NCBI RefSeq assembly: GCF_004791025.1
Contig: NZ_SRUO01000004.1
Location: 310,001 to 374,000, forward strand
Direction: 5' to 3'
DNA length: 64,000 bases
From: Mesorhizobium sp. M4B.F.Ca.ET.203.01.1.1
Lineage (GTDB): Bacteria; Pseudomonadota; Alphaproteobacteria; Rhizobiales; Rhizobiaceae
The notes below the pieces were generated by a model, which searched no databases, was not told the origin of the DNA, and saw only the letters and a program-made list of their open reading frames with translations. This document shows, in pieces, positions 43,476-54,131 of this stretch (the first letter of the stretch is position 1; each line of letters opens with the position of its first letter). The position numbers were made by a program, and so were the translations under genes.

Positions 43476-43850
43476 TCACGGCCAGGCATTCTTCATTGCG
43501 TTTACGGAAAGCCAGGCAATAGAAGGCAGCGCGATGAGCAGCGCCAGCCGCAGCCCGGCCGATCGCGCCGCGTCCGGGTTCTGCTGCTGCAGCCGTCGCC
43601 ATATCTGGAAGGCCGCGGCAAGGACGAGCAGCCCGTAGAGACCGCCCAGCGCCCACAGAACCGCCGTGCCGCTCACCGGCATGCCGGCCTTTTCCAGTGC
43701 CTGGCCGATCAGCATCGTCGGCCCGGCAATGAAGAAGGCAACCGCGACCCCGAAGAAAAAGCCGATCATCGCGCCCGGAAACGGCGTTGCCGAGAGCGCC
43801 ACAAACAGCGCCAGCAGGATGAGCAAAGTGATGAATGCGCGCTGGCCCAT
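43476..43850 (-). CDS. Small integral membrane protein
   Basis: A 124-residue unrecognised membrane protein with four hydrophobic helices (about 5-22, 25-48, 58-82, 100-117). The ATG at 43850 follows GGGGGC; an ATG four codons upstream lacks a site. It is 77 bases before the DUF695-RraB gene and may be co-transcribed with it. Confidence 0.6.
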   Translation of the reverse strand: MGQRAFITLLILLALFVALSATPFPGAMIGFFFGVAVAFFIAGPTMLIGQALEKAGMPVSGTAVLWALGGLYGLLVLAAAFQIWRRLQQQNPDAARSAGLRLALLIALPSIAWLSVNAMKNAWP

Positions 43851-44004
43851 GGCTGCCCCCATTTGTCATGGCCGGTCGGACACAGCCTGGAGTGGCAGGC
43901 TGGAATTAATGGCCCGTAACGAGAGAGAGACTGGTCCGCGGCGTTGTGATCGCCCCAACGCGCCCTTGCCGCGACCGGCGACAGGGACAAGGCAGGCTCT
44001 GTCA

Positions 44005-44181
44005 TCAGCCCGCCCGCAGCGACAGCACGAACCCCACGATCAGACCAAGGACGAAGCCGAGCGGGCCGGTGACGAAGATGCCGAGCAACGGACCTTGATT
44101 GGCTTCGGGCGTGAAGATGACCGGGCCAACGAAGCCGCCAAGAAAGCCGATCACGCCCAGGATTGCGCCCCATTTGAGCAT
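44005..44181 (-). CDS. Very small membrane protein
   Basis: A 58-residue protein with two hydrophobic helices (LKWGAILGVIGFLGGFVGP and FVTGPLGFVLGLIVGFVLSL), with a strong GGGGGG site before the ATG at 44181. Not a recognised family; possibly an envelope-embedded peptide. It lies in the same direction as the two preceding genes. Confidence 0.55.
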   Translation of the reverse strand: MLKWGAILGVIGFLGGFVGPVIFTPEANQGPLLGIFVTGPLGFVLGLIVGFVLSLRAG

Positions 44182-44281
44182 CGGTTCCCCCCGCCTGCCG
44201 AGCCACTGCACCAGATTTACGTCTCGGAACCAAGCCGCAGCGTTAGCGTTGGCTCAGACAACAGCAATTCAGGAGATCGTC

Positions 44282-44365
44282 ATGCTGCGAGGCGCATTGC
44301 TCTGGCTCATCGGAATACCATTGCCCATCATCCTCATTCTGTGGCTGCTTGGCTATCTGCACTGA
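44282..44365 (+). CDS. 27-residue membrane peptide
   Basis: A short reading frame, beginning MLRGALLWLIGIPLPI and ending WLLGYLH, with a CAGGAGATC site before its ATG. It is one hydrophobic helix. It resembles tiny conserved rhizobial peptides with the LWLIGIPLPI phrase that I recall from related genomes, but I cannot search. It stands alone, divergent from the small membrane protein gene at 44005-44181. Confidence 0.5.
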   Translation: MLRGALLWLIGIPLPIILILWLLGYLH

Positions 44366-44550
44366 CTACCGCAGGCGGCATATGCAACGCATGCCAGGCG
44401 GGGATGGCTGGCCAACCATCACAGGGATCGCGGTTCCGTGCACAGCTTCCAGCGTCACGGAACCGTCACACGCAACGGCGGCGGCCATGCTAGAAACCTG
44501 GCTTGGCCGCCCCAGCGACCTGGACCGTTACAAGATCCGGCAAAGCCGCC

Positions 44551-45549
44551 ATGAACATCGCCCTCGCCTCGGAAGACAAGAGCCTGTCGCCCTATCTGCC
44601 CGACGAGCACGGGCTGTTCTTCCTCTATCATTTCACCGCCGAGGGCATGCGCACCAAGGATGCCGCCGACGCGCACTGGACCTGGCGCAGCTATCAGATC
44701 TCCGACATACGCGCGCGCCAGGAGATCGCCGGCGAGCAGGCGCTGCCGCCTCCCGTGCGCGAAGCCTTCCTTAGCGCCAGCCACGGCTGCCACATCGACC
44801 TCGAGGACGATTGGCTCTATGGCGATCTGCCGGACCTGCGCCACGACTATTCGGCCGAGGCGCGCGGGCTTGGCCATTTCCGCTTCGCGCTCAACGACAG
44901 GATGCTGATCGGCGCCCGCAAGCAGCCGCTGCAGTCGGTCGACACCATCCGCAAGGCGGTGGAGAACGGCACGCGAAAATTCCGCTCGCCGGCCGAGCTG
45001 ATCGAGGCGGTGATGGGCCAGTCTCTGGACGGCATGGCGGCCGAACTCGGCGGCCTTTCCGAGACGCTCGACGGCATCGAGGACCGCATCGTTTGCGACG
45101 CATGGCACAGCGAGCGGCAGGCGCTGGTCGACGCGCGCCGGCAGCTCGTGGTGATCCACCGGCAGATGGCGACGCTGACCAGCCTGTTTCGGCATCTCGA
45201 CCATTCGCACCGCAACGATCTGCCCGATGCGGTCAACGACATGGCCGCAAGACTCTCGCACCGGGCGCACACGCTCTATCACGACGGCGAGCAGCTGCAG
45301 GCACGTACAAGGCTGCTGCAGGACGAGCTTATGGCCAAGCTGACGATGCAGTCCAACCAGTTGCTCTACATCTTGTCGGTGATGACGGCGGTGCTTTTGC
45401 CGATGACCATTATTTCAGGTCTGTTCGGCATGAATGTCGGCGGCCTGCCGCTGCTGGATTCGCCGATGGGCTTTTGGGTGGTGACGGCGCTGTCGCTGCT
45501 GGTCGCCGGCGCCGTCTATCTGTTCGTCAGGCGGCTCGGGCGGGTATAG
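44551..45549 (+). CDS. zntB: ZntB/CorA-type zinc transporter
   Basis: A 332-residue CorA-superfamily transporter. A large cytoplasmic N-terminal domain with coiled-coil character is followed by two C-terminal membrane helices (about 274-292 and 305-324) with the signature GLFGMNVGG (the GMN motif) between them. ZntB members move zinc with protons; magnesium or cobalt are alternatives. ATG at 44551 is preferred to an in-frame TTG 48 bases upstream. It converges with the GST gene with a seven-base gap. Confidence 0.85.
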   Translation: MNIALASEDKSLSPYLPDEHGLFFLYHFTAEGMRTKDAADAHWTWRSYQISDIRARQEIAGEQALPPPVREAFLSASHGCHIDLEDDWLYGDLPDLRHDYSAEARGLGHFRFALNDRMLIGARKQPLQSVDTIRKAVENGTRKFRSPAELIEAVMGQSLDGMAAELGGLSETLDGIEDRIVCDAWHSERQALVDARRQLVVIHRQMATLTSLFRHLDHSHRNDLPDAVNDMAARLSHRAHTLYHDGEQLQARTRLLQDELMAKLTMQSNQLLYILSVMTAVLLPMTIISGLFGMNVGGLPLLDSPMGFWVVTALSLLVAGAVYLFVRRLGRV

Positions 45550-45556
45550 GCGCGAC

Positions 45557-46243
45557 CTACGCCGTCGCCCGCAGATCCTCGACGATGGCGCCGGCGGCGC
45601 GGACTTCCGCTTCGTGCTCGGGCTCGCGCCATGTCTCGGCAAGGCCCGCCGCGTACCATTCGCGCATCGCAGGCAGGTCGAGCAGCCGCTTCGGATAGGC
45701 GGCCGCAGCGCCCTCGAATTCGAGCCCATAGGACTGCGCCCGGAACGCCACCGGCGCAAAGAAGGCATCGGCGGCGGTGAAGCGGTCGCCGGCCAGGAAC
45801 GGGCCGCCGAAGCGGGCGAGGCCGTCATTCCAAAGATCGCTCAGACGGAAGAGATCCTGCTTCAGCGCATCGGACATCGGGAACGGCTCGACGCGCACGC
45901 CGCAGCTCATCGGGCAGAGGTTGCGGAGCGCGGTGAAGCTCGAATGCATTTCGGCTGCGGCCGAGCGCGCCCAGGCACGCGCCCTGGCGTCCGCCGGCCA
46001 CACGTCCTGATGGCGCTCGGCCAGATATTCGACGATGCTGAGCGAATCCCAGACCGCCCAGCCATCATCGACCAGGCACGGCACTCGGCCATTGGGCGAG
46101 AACGACCGAAAAAGGCTGAAACTGGATCCGGTCGGAAACGGCGTCAGTCGCTCCTCGAAGGGAATGTCGAGAGTGCGCATCAGCACCCATGGCCGCAGCG
46201 ACCAGGAGGAATAGTTCTTGTTGCCAATGTGCAGAACGTACAT
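45557..46243 (-). CDS. Glutathione S-transferase family protein
   Basis: A 228-residue soluble GST. The thioredoxin-like N-terminal domain begins NKNYSSWSLRPWVLM, whose serine is the likely catalytic residue, then GRVPCLVDDGWAVWDSLSI; the helical C-terminal domain follows. ATG at 46243 lies after GAGGAGGGG. Upstream, in the same direction, is rarD, 48 bases away with a fragment of repeat C between. Confidence 0.88.
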   Translation of the reverse strand: MYVLHIGNKNYSSWSLRPWVLMRTLDIPFEERLTPFPTGSSFSLFRSFSPNGRVPCLVDDGWAVWDSLSIVEYLAERHQDVWPADARARAWARSAAAEMHSSFTALRNLCPMSCGVRVEPFPMSDALKQDLFRLSDLWNDGLARFGGPFLAGDRFTAADAFFAPVAFRAQSYGLEFEGAAAAYPKRLLDLPAMREWYAAGLAETWREPEHEAEVRAAGAIVEDLRATA

Positions 46244-46265
46244 CGGGCGCGCCCCTCCTCGTTTC

Positions 46266-46291
46266 ATGCAGTTCCGGACGGAAAACCGCTT
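46266..46291. repeat. Fragment of repeat family C
   Basis: A short stretch TGCAGTTCCGGACGGAAAAC resembling the internal part of family C (compare 33350-33368). It lies right at the end of rarD and before GST, suggesting a degraded copy. Confidence 0.45.
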
Positions 46292-47221
46292 CTATCTTGC
46301 CGCCGGCGCCGGTTGGCGAACCTCGCGGCCCCTGAACATCGACCAGCTGTACATCGCCAGTGCCGTCCAGATCAGCCCGAAGGCGACGGCCTGCGTTGTG
46401 CCGAACGGCTCGTTGAAGGCCAGCACGGCGATCAGGAAGACCATGGTCGGCGCGATGTACTGCATGATGCCGATGGTCGAGAGGCGCAGCAGCCTGGCGC
46501 CGAAGGCGAAGAGCAGAAGCGGCACGGCGGTGACCGGGCCGCAGCCGATCAGCAGCGCGGTATCGGTGCCGTTGCCCGAGACAAAATGGTCCTGTCCGGT
46601 GGCGATCAGGTAGGCGATGTAGCAAAGCGCCGGCACCGACAGCAAAAGCACTTCGAGCAAAAAGCCCTGGCTCGGGCCGATCGGCAGCGTCTTGCGGAAG
46701 AAGCCGTAGGCGGCGAACGAGAAGGCCAGCGCCAGCGACACCCAGGGCAGCTTGCCGGCCTCGATTGTGAGCACCATCACCGCGATCGCGGCCAGCGCGA
46801 CCGCCGCGATCTGCAGCCGGTCGAGCCGCTCGCCGAGCAGCACCGCGCCGACGACGACCACCACCAGCGGGTTGATGTAATAGCCAAGCGCGGTCTCGAC
46901 GGTGCGGTCGACAGCGATCGCCCAGACGTAGATGCCCCAGTTGACCGAGATCAGCGTCGCCGTCAGCGCCGCCATGGCGATGCTTTTCGGCGAACGGATC
47001 GCCGCCTTGAAATCGGCTGTGCGGCCGGCCCAGACCAGCACGCATGCCGCGATCGGCACCGACCAGACGATGCGATGCGAGATGACCTCGATCAGCGGCA
47101 GATGCGCGACAGCCTTCATGTAGAAGGGCAGCAGCCCCCACAGCAGATAGGCGCCCAGCGCCAGGAGGAAGCCGCGGCGGGCCTTGGCGTCTGCATCGAG
47201 CTGATCGGGTTCGGTAGCCAT
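46292..47221 (-). CDS. rarD: RarD-type EamA family transporter
   Basis: A 309-residue transporter of the RarD subfamily (DMT superfamily), with about ten membrane helices. The opening GFLLALGAYLLWGLLPFY and the YVWAIAVDRTVETALGYYI segment are the RarD signature. Annotated elsewhere as chloramphenicol-sensitivity protein, the true substrate is unknown. It is between cimA and the GST gene and is the only gene of this direction with its own 82-base upstream gap. Confidence 0.9.
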   Translation of the reverse strand: MATEPDQLDADAKARRGFLLALGAYLLWGLLPFYMKAVAHLPLIEVISHRIVWSVPIAACVLVWAGRTADFKAAIRSPKSIAMAALTATLISVNWGIYVWAIAVDRTVETALGYYINPLVVVVVGAVLLGERLDRLQIAAVALAAIAVMVLTIEAGKLPWVSLALAFSFAAYGFFRKTLPIGPSQGFLLEVLLLSVPALCYIAYLIATGQDHFVSGNGTDTALLIGCGPVTAVPLLLFAFGARLLRLSTIGIMQYIAPTMVFLIAVLAFNEPFGTTQAVAFGLIWTALAMYSWSMFRGREVRQPAPAAR

Positions 47222-47303
47222 GGCCCAACGCTATGCGCCAGACGCCCGCCCAAGACCATCGCAAATTGCTGATGGATCAATGGACTTCCGCTGATGGGTC
47301 AAC

Positions 47304-48920
47304 CTACTCCGCCGCCACCAGCCCGGCCATGTCGCGGTTCTTCATCAGCTTGTAGACGATCGAATCCATCAGCGCCTGGAAGGAGGCGTCGATGATGTTT
47401 TCCGAGACGCCGACCGTCCACCAGCGGGCGCCTCTGGAATCGTGCGATTCGATCAGCACGCGCGTGATGGCCTCGGTGCCGCCGTTGAGGATACGCACCT
47501 TGAAGTCGGCAAGCTCGAGGTCGCCGATCTCGTTCTGGTATTTGCCGAGATCCTTGCGGAGCGCGATGTCGAGCGCGTTGACCGGGCCGTGGCCTTCGGC
47601 CACCGACATCTTCTCCTCGCCATCGACCATCACCTTGACGATCGCCTCCGACACCGTCTTCAGCTGGCCGTTGGCGTCGAAGCGGCGCTCGACCATGCAG
47701 CGGAACGAGGTGACGTTGAAGAACTCCGGCAGGCCGTGCAGCATCTTGCGGGCGAGCAGCTCGAAGGAGGCGTCGGCACCCTCATAGGCATAGCCCGAGG
47801 CCTCTCGTTCCTTGACCACCGCGATCAGCGCATCGAGCCGATGATCGTCCTTCGGCACGTCGATGCCGCGGCGCTTCAGCTCGGCGAGGAAATTCGCCTT
47901 GCCGCCCTGGTCGGAGACCATGACGCGGCGGCGGTTGCCGACGGCTTCCGGCGGCACATGCTCGTAGGTCGCCGGCTCCTTGGCCAGCGCCGAGGCATGG
48001 ATGCCGGCCTTGGTGGCGAAAGCGGAAGCGCCGACATAGGGCGCCTGGGCTTCCGGCGCGCGGTTCAGCAATTCGTCGAAGGCGCGCGACAGGCGCGAGA
48101 TGCCGGTCAGCGCCTCGGCCGAAATGCTCGTTTCGAAGCGGTCGGCGAAGGCCGGTTTCAGCGAAAGCGTCGGCACGATCGAGATCAAATTGGCGTTGCC
48201 GCAGCGCTCGCCGATGCCGTTCAGCGTGCCCTGGATCTGGCGCACGCCGGCCTCGACGGCGGCCAGCGAATTGGCTACCGCCTGGCCGGTGTCGTCATGG
48301 GCGTGGATGCCGAGATGCTCGCCCGGAATGCCTGCGGCGGTCACTGTCTCGACGATGGCGCGCACTTCCGAAGGTTGCGTGCCGCCATTGGTGTCGCACA
48401 GCACCACCCAGCGCGCGCCGGCATCGTAGGCGGTCCTGGCGCAGGCAAGCGCGTAGGCGGGATTGGCCTTGAAGCCGTCGAAGAAATGCTCGCAGTCGAC
48501 CATGGCTTCCTTGCCGGCGGCGACCGCCGTCTCGACCGACACCTTGATCGAGTCGAGGTTTTCCTCGTTGGTGCAACCGAGCGCGACACGCACATGATAG
48601 TCCCAGCTCTTGGCGACGAAGCAGATTGCATCCGATGTCGACTGCACGAGCGCCGCCAGCCCCGGATCATTGGAGGCCGACACGCCTGCCCGCTTGGTCA
48701 TGCCGAAGGCGACGAATTTTGCCCGCACCGTTCGCTTCTGCTGGAAGAAGGCGGTGTCGGTCGGGTTGGCGCCAGGGTAGCCGCCCTCGACATAGTCGAT
48801 GCCGAACTCGTCCAGCAGCTTGGCGATGGCGATCTTGTCCTCCACGGAAAAGTCGATGCCCGGCGTCTGCTGGCCGTCGCGAAGGGTGGTGTCGAAGAGA
48901 TAGAGGCGTTGCTTTGTCAT
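47304..48920 (-). CDS. cimA: Citramalate synthase
   Basis: CimA condenses pyruvate and acetyl-CoA to (R)-citramalate, a threonine-independent route to 2-oxobutyrate and isoleucine. The 538-residue LeuA-like protein starts with a TIM barrel (DTTLRDGQQTPGIDFSVEDK near residues 10-28; metal-site HAHDDTGQAVANS near 207), a linker region, and a C-terminal LeuA-allosteric domain (about 410-530). The family TIGR00977 fits; 2-isopropylmalate synthase is less likely. Upstream lies repeat B and the pip cassette. Confidence 0.9.
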   Translation of the reverse strand: MTKQRLYLFDTTLRDGQQTPGIDFSVEDKIAIAKLLDEFGIDYVEGGYPGANPTDTAFFQQKRTVRAKFVAFGMTKRAGVSASNDPGLAALVQSTSDAICFVAKSWDYHVRVALGCTNEENLDSIKVSVETAVAAGKEAMVDCEHFFDGFKANPAYALACARTAYDAGARWVVLCDTNGGTQPSEVRAIVETVTAAGIPGEHLGIHAHDDTGQAVANSLAAVEAGVRQIQGTLNGIGERCGNANLISIVPTLSLKPAFADRFETSISAEALTGISRLSRAFDELLNRAPEAQAPYVGASAFATKAGIHASALAKEPATYEHVPPEAVGNRRRVMVSDQGGKANFLAELKRRGIDVPKDDHRLDALIAVVKEREASGYAYEGADASFELLARKMLHGLPEFFNVTSFRCMVERRFDANGQLKTVSEAIVKVMVDGEEKMSVAEGHGPVNALDIALRKDLGKYQNEIGDLELADFKVRILNGGTEAITRVLIESHDSRGARWWTVGVSENIIDASFQALMDSIVYKLMKNRDMAGLVAAE

Positions 48921-48939
48921 CGTTCTGTGGGCGCTTGAA

Positions 48940-49097
48940 CACCCCCCTCTGCCCTGCCGGGCATCTCCCCCTCAAGGGGGGAGATCAGCAGTTCGAATGC
49001 CGCGCCACAACCTGCAGCGTTGAAAATTTGCGAAAGCCGCGACGAAAGCCAATCTCCCCCCTTGAGGGGGAGATGTCCGGCAGGACAGAGGGGGGTG
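48940..49097. repeat. Long palindromic intergenic repeat, family B
   Basis: A copy of the 18634-18794 element: opens CACCCCCCTCTGCCCTGCCGG and ATCTCCCCCTCAAGGGGGG, closes GATGTCCGGCAGGACAGAG and GGGGGGTG. It separates cimA from the pip-GFA-GFA-VOC-DUF559 cassette and pairs with the copy at 51856-52019 on the other side. Confidence 0.85.
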
Positions 49098-49107
49098 CCG
49101 CGGGCTG

Positions 49108-50545
<1,438 letters not shown>

Positions 50546-50549
<4 letters not shown>

Positions 50550-51037
50550 GATCTTTCCTCCGGCGGCCATTGGTCGGTGTCGTGGTCGGGGTGCTGATAG
50601 GAGACGAGCTCGGCCAGATAAGGCGCCGAGCCGATGTCGGCCATCGTGTCCTCGCCCGGCAATTTCGGGATCGTATCGACGTAAGGCAGCTTCGCTTCGG
50701 TGCCCCACTGGATGGTGGGCGCGATGCCGGCCGGATCGTCGAAGGCGGCGATCGCCAGCGCCATGCCGTCGGGCGCCTCGAAGGTCAGCGGCGTGCCGCA
50801 CTCGGCGCAGAAGCCGCGCCATGCTGCGCTGGAAGAACGAAAGCGCTTGGGCTCGCCGCGCGTCCATTCGACCCTGGCGCCGCGCACCGAGACCAGCGGC
50901 AGATAGAAATTGCCGCTCGCCTTCTGGCACATGCGGCAATGGCAGATCGAGGCATCGCCCAGCGCGCCCTCGACGCGGAAGCGCACCGCGCCGCATTGGC
51001 AGCCGCCTGTATAGACCGGCCGGTTGTCGAGGCTCAT
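50546..51037 (-). CDS. GFA family protein, second copy
   Basis: A 163-residue relative of the downstream GFA protein, with the same cysteine frame (GGCQCGAVRFRVEG, CHCRMCQK, CAECGTPL) but different in the middle and C-terminus, so a tandem duplication that has diverged. It is coupled to the next gene by an ATGA overlap. Confidence 0.85.
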
Positions 51038-51060
51038 GACTCACTCCAATTCATGGCCGA

Positions 51061-51447
51061 TCACTCCGGATCATGGCAGACCGCCTCGACGTTGTTGCCG
51101 TCGGGATCGAAGACGAAGGCGCCATAGTAGTTCGGATGATAGTGCGGGCGGAGCCCCGGGCCGCCATTGTCCCTGCCGCCGGCGGCAAGGGCTGCGGCAT
51201 GGAAGGCATCGACCTCGGCGCGGCTGCGCGCGGTGAAGGCCACATGCTGGTGATCCTTCGGCTTGTCCTTGCCCGAGCTCAGCCAGAACACCGGCCGGTC
51301 GCGGCCATAACCGCCGACCTTGGCGCCGCCGGTGTATTCGGTGGGCACCATGTAAAGCAGCGAAGCGCCGAGCGGCGCCATCGCCTTGTCGTAAAAGGCC
51401 TTCGAGGCGTCGAAATCGGAAACGGTGATGCCGAGATGGTCGATCAT
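51061..51447 (-). CDS. VOC family (glyoxalase-like) protein
   Basis: A 128-residue single VOC domain: MIDHLGITVSDFDASKAFYD, the GGRDNGGPGLRPHYHPNYY segment with His/Tyr ligands, and FVFDPDGNNVEAVCH at the end. Metal ligands at His4 and Glu near the C-terminus are present. Its start overlaps the DUF559 stop (ATGA) and it lies 23 bases before the second GFA gene. A link with glutathione or aldehyde chemistry is suggested by the GFA neighbours only. Confidence 0.87.
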   Translation of the reverse strand: MIDHLGITVSDFDASKAFYDKAMAPLGASLLYMVPTEYTGGAKVGGYGRDRPVFWLSSGKDKPKDHQHVAFTARSRAEVDAFHAAALAAGGRDNGGPGLRPHYHPNYYGAFVFDPDGNNVEAVCHDPE

Positions 51448-51851
51448 GGAACTGCCTCCCTTGTCGGTTCGCGCGCCGGCCTATCGGCGCCGGCGAGGCC
51501 AGCCTCGATCACGATGTGCTGGCAGACATTGTCGATATCGCGGATGACGTCGTCGTTCCAGAAGCGCAGGATGGTCCAGCCGAGCGCTTCAAGCTTCGCG
51601 GTTCGCGCAGCATCGGATGCGGAGACGTCAGGCGACGCATGCTGAGAGCCGTCCAGTTCAACGATCAGCTTCTTGCTGGGGCAGGCAAAATCCACGATGT
51701 AGCCAGCTATCGGCATCTGACGTCGGAACGCCATTCCCATCAGCCTATCAGCACGCACCTCATTCCAAAGCTTCAGCTCGGCATCGGTCATCGCCTTGCG
51801 CATCTTGCGCGCATTGCCGCGTTTGGCGGGAGATACCCGATGATGGGTCAT
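51444..51851 (-). CDS. DUF559 endonuclease-domain protein
   Basis: A 135-residue PD-(D/E)XK-like protein of the DUF559/very-short-patch-repair-related group. Visible are RADRLMGMAFRRQMPIAGYIVDFACPSKKLIVELDGSQH and RFWNDDVIRD; the D of VDFAC and the E-L-D of IVELDG give the nuclease-core residues. The protein stands alone, without a methylase, so it is not an obvious restriction system. First gene of the cassette, five bases after the repeat B copy. Confidence 0.8.
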   Translation of the reverse strand: MTHHRVSPAKRGNARKMRKAMTDAELKLWNEVRADRLMGMAFRRQMPIAGYIVDFACPSKKLIVELDGSQHASPDVSASDAARTAKLEALGWTILRFWNDDVIRDIDNVCQHIVIEAGLAGADRPAREPTREAVP

Positions 51852-51855
51852 CGCG

Positions 51856-52019
51856 AGGCCCCCCTCTCTGCCCTGCCGGGCATCTCCCCCTCAAGGGGGG
51901 AGATCGGCAGCTTCGCCGACGGCGCTCCACTTTCCACCTCGGTGATTGGCGAAAGCCAAGCCAACGTCCAATCTCCCCCCTTGAGGGGGAGATGTCCGGC
52001 AGGGCAGAGAGGGGGGCCT
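51856..52019. repeat. Long palindromic intergenic repeat, family B
   Basis: A further copy of the family, here opening GAGGCCCCCCTCTCTGCCC and closing GGGCAGAGAGGGGGGCCTC, so that the outer ends of this copy are themselves a perfect inverted repeat. It lies between the cassette and cysS. Confidence 0.85.
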
Positions 52020-52059
52020 CGCTCCAACCTCTCCAATCCTGCTATCCGAGCGCCCAACC

Positions 52060-53493
52060 TCACCTTTTGATCTCCCACGTAGTCACACGCTCGCCGGTGA
52101 CAGGATCCTTACCGTCCTTCAGCTGCACGCCCTGCGCCAGAAGCTCGTCGCGGATGCGGTCGGCCTCGGCCCAGTTCTTCCCGGCGATCAGCGCCAGGCG
52201 TTTGGCGATGGCCTTGGCGATGGCCGCCTCGTCCACCTCGGCCGTGCCGACATCGAAGCCGAGGAAGGCGAGCGCGGCCTTCAGCGACGCGGCGGCATCG
52301 TTGCCTTCCGCCGCCTCGCCGGCAAGCTGCGTCAACTGCTGGAAGGCGGCATAGGTCGCGAGATCGTCGGACAGCGCCGCCACGACCTCCGCCGGCAATT
52401 GCCCGGCCGCCGGCGCCAAATCCGAGGCGCGCTTCCACTTGCGCAACGTGTTCTCCGCTTCCTCCAGCTTGCGCACGGAGAAGTCGATCGGCTCACGGTA
52501 ATGCGTCATCAGCATCGCCAACCGCAGCACTTCGCCCGGCCATTTGCGGCCGCCGAAGGTCTCGGTCTCCAGCAGCTCATGGATCGAGTAGAAATTGCCG
52601 AGGCTCTTCGACATCTTCTGGCCCTCGACCTGAAGGAAGCCGTTGTGCATCCAGACATTGGCCATCACCTCGGTGCCGTGGGCGCAGCGCGACTGGGCGA
52701 TCTCGTTTTCATGGTGCGGGAAGATCAGGTCGAGGCCGCCGCCATGGATGTCGAAGACCTCGCCGAGATAGGCGGCCGACATCGCCGAGCACTCGATGTG
52801 CCAACCGGGCCGGCCCCTGCCCCACGGGCTTTCCCAGCCGGGTTCCTCCGGCGAGGACAGTTTCCAAAGGACGAAATCGCCGGGGTTCTTCTTGTGCGCG
52901 TCGACGGCGATGCGGGCGCCGGCCTGCTGCTCGTCGAGATTGCGCTTCGACAGTTCGCCATAGTCGGGCATCGATGCGGTGTCGAACAGCACCTCACCCT
53001 GCGCCTGATAGGCGTGGCCGCGGCCGATCAGGCGCTCGATCAGCGTGATCATGTCGGCCTTGCCGTCCGGCCTCGGCAGGACGAATTCGGTGGCTCGCGG
53101 CTCGAAGGTCGGTGGGAGGCAGCCGAGCGTCGCGACATCCTTGTGGTACTGGTCGGCGGTCTTCTCCGTCACACGGCGGATCGCCTCGTTGAGCGACAGC
53201 TTTCCCGACGCAATTTCGGCGCCGAAATCGCGCAGTGCGCGGGCGTTGATCTTGTCGTCGACATCCGTGATGTTGCGCACATACGTGACGTGGCTCTCGC
53301 CATAGAGTTGGCGCAACAGACGGAACAGCACGTCGAAGACGATTACTGGCCGCGCATTGCCGATATGGGCAAAGTCGTAGACCGTCGGGCCGCACACATA
53401 CATGCGCACATTTTGCGGATCGATGGGGACGAAATCGTCCTGCGTCCGCGTCAGCGTGTTGTAGAGGCTGAGACCCTTCGATGCGTCAGACAT
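52060..53493 (-). CDS. cysS: Cysteinyl-tRNA synthetase
   Basis: CysRS, 477 residues. It has the class I motif [15 protein letters not shown] near residue 33, zinc ligands (Cys in MYVCGP, later HIECSAMS and [10 protein letters not shown]), and the KMSKSLGNF loop near 285. The ATG at 53493 ([13 protein letters not shown]) is chosen over an in-frame start 31 codons upstream, which has no family resemblance. It closes the cimA-cysS interval. Confidence 0.96.
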   Translation of the reverse strand: MSDASKGLSLYNTLTRTQDDFVPIDPQNVRMYVCGPTVYDFAHIGNARPVIVFDVLFRLLRQLYGESHVTYVRNITDVDDKINARALRDFGAEIASGKLSLNEAIRRVTEKTADQYHKDVATLGCLPPTFEPRATEFVLPRPDGKADMITLIERLIGRGHAYQAQGEVLFDTASMPDYGELSKRNLDEQQAGARIAVDAHKKNPGDFVLWKLSSPEEPGWESPWGRGRPGWHIECSAMSAAYLGEVFDIHGGGLDLIFPHHENEIAQSRCAHGTEVMANVWMHNGFLQVEGQKMSKSLGNFYSIHELLETETFGGRKWPGEVLRLAMLMTHYREPIDFSVRKLEEAENTLRKWKRASDLAPAAGQLPAEVVAALSDDLATYAAFQQLTQLAGEAAEGNDAAASLKAALAFLGFDVGTAEVDEAAIAKAIAKRLALIAGKNWAEADRIRDELLAQGVQLKDGKDPVTGERVTTWEIKR

Positions 53494-53883
53494 GCGTGCC
53501 CTTCCGATCCCTTGGATTTGGACGGAGCCTTCCTTGCGCCAAGGCGCAAACCGGGCTCCAGCCTGCTGGCCGGGGCGTTTGTCCAATCTGGGGAAAGATG
53601 AGGCGAAAACGTCCGGACCAGCGCGAGGCTAGTCAATAATGCAAATGCCACAAATGGCGAAAAACGTTTTCATGCGCGGCTTTATCGCCTTGCCGGGTGT
53701 TGCCGTCAAGTCGCAACTTTGAGCAAACGAGTCGCCGGGTCACGGCTTATGAGGCACTGAAACATTTTATTAAACATGTCGGCACAGTGATGAAACATTC
53801 GCCGGCTAGATCGCCAGGCGTCACGATTTGGTCGGAATCGGCCATCAAACGCGGACACGCAAATGTTACCAGGGAAGAGACCA
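53494..53883. other. Intergenic stretch between cysS and the 51-residue gene
   Basis: A 390-base gap with the promoter of cysS (minus strand) and of the small gene (plus). The stretch 53753-53799 holds a direct repeat of TGAAACATT (53758-53766 and 53791-53799), each copy preceded by GGCAC. No gene was recognised. Confidence 0.5.
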
Positions 53884-54039
53884 ATGCCACGAAGCAAGCA
53901 GGAACCGAGCCGCGCCAAGCAACCGGCGCTCGCCAACCAATATCGGGCGATCGGACCGGCCGCGATCGTCGCCGCCCTTCTGCACACCGCCAAGAAGAAG
54001 AAGCCGGCACAGAAGATCATCTCGCCGCGCGCCGCCTGA
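53884..54039 (+). CDS. 51-residue basic hypothetical protein
   Basis: A small reading frame of 51 codons, starting MPRSKQEPSRAKQPA and ending AQKIISPRAA, with a GGAAGAG site eight bases before its ATG. It is Lys/Arg- and Ala-rich with a short hydrophobic middle (GPAAIVAALLHT), so it may be an amphipathic or DNA-binding peptide. It lies in an otherwise empty gap and is convergent to the SRAP gene. Not recognised. Confidence 0.5.
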   Translation: MPRSKQEPSRAKQPALANQYRAIGPAAIVAALLHTAKKKKPAQKIISPRAA

Positions 54040-54131
54040 AACGGCACGACCGGCGCAGCCTCCGATGATGGGGGCGCCGGCGATGAGGGCGCGACCAAGC
54101 GCCCTGGAAATGAAGGCCTCGACGGGCTTCG

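Noticed and set aside
51444..51851. The DUF559 nuclease as a restriction-modification or defence system
   Set aside because: No methylase or specificity subunit is next to it; its partners are VOC, GFA and peptidase genes.
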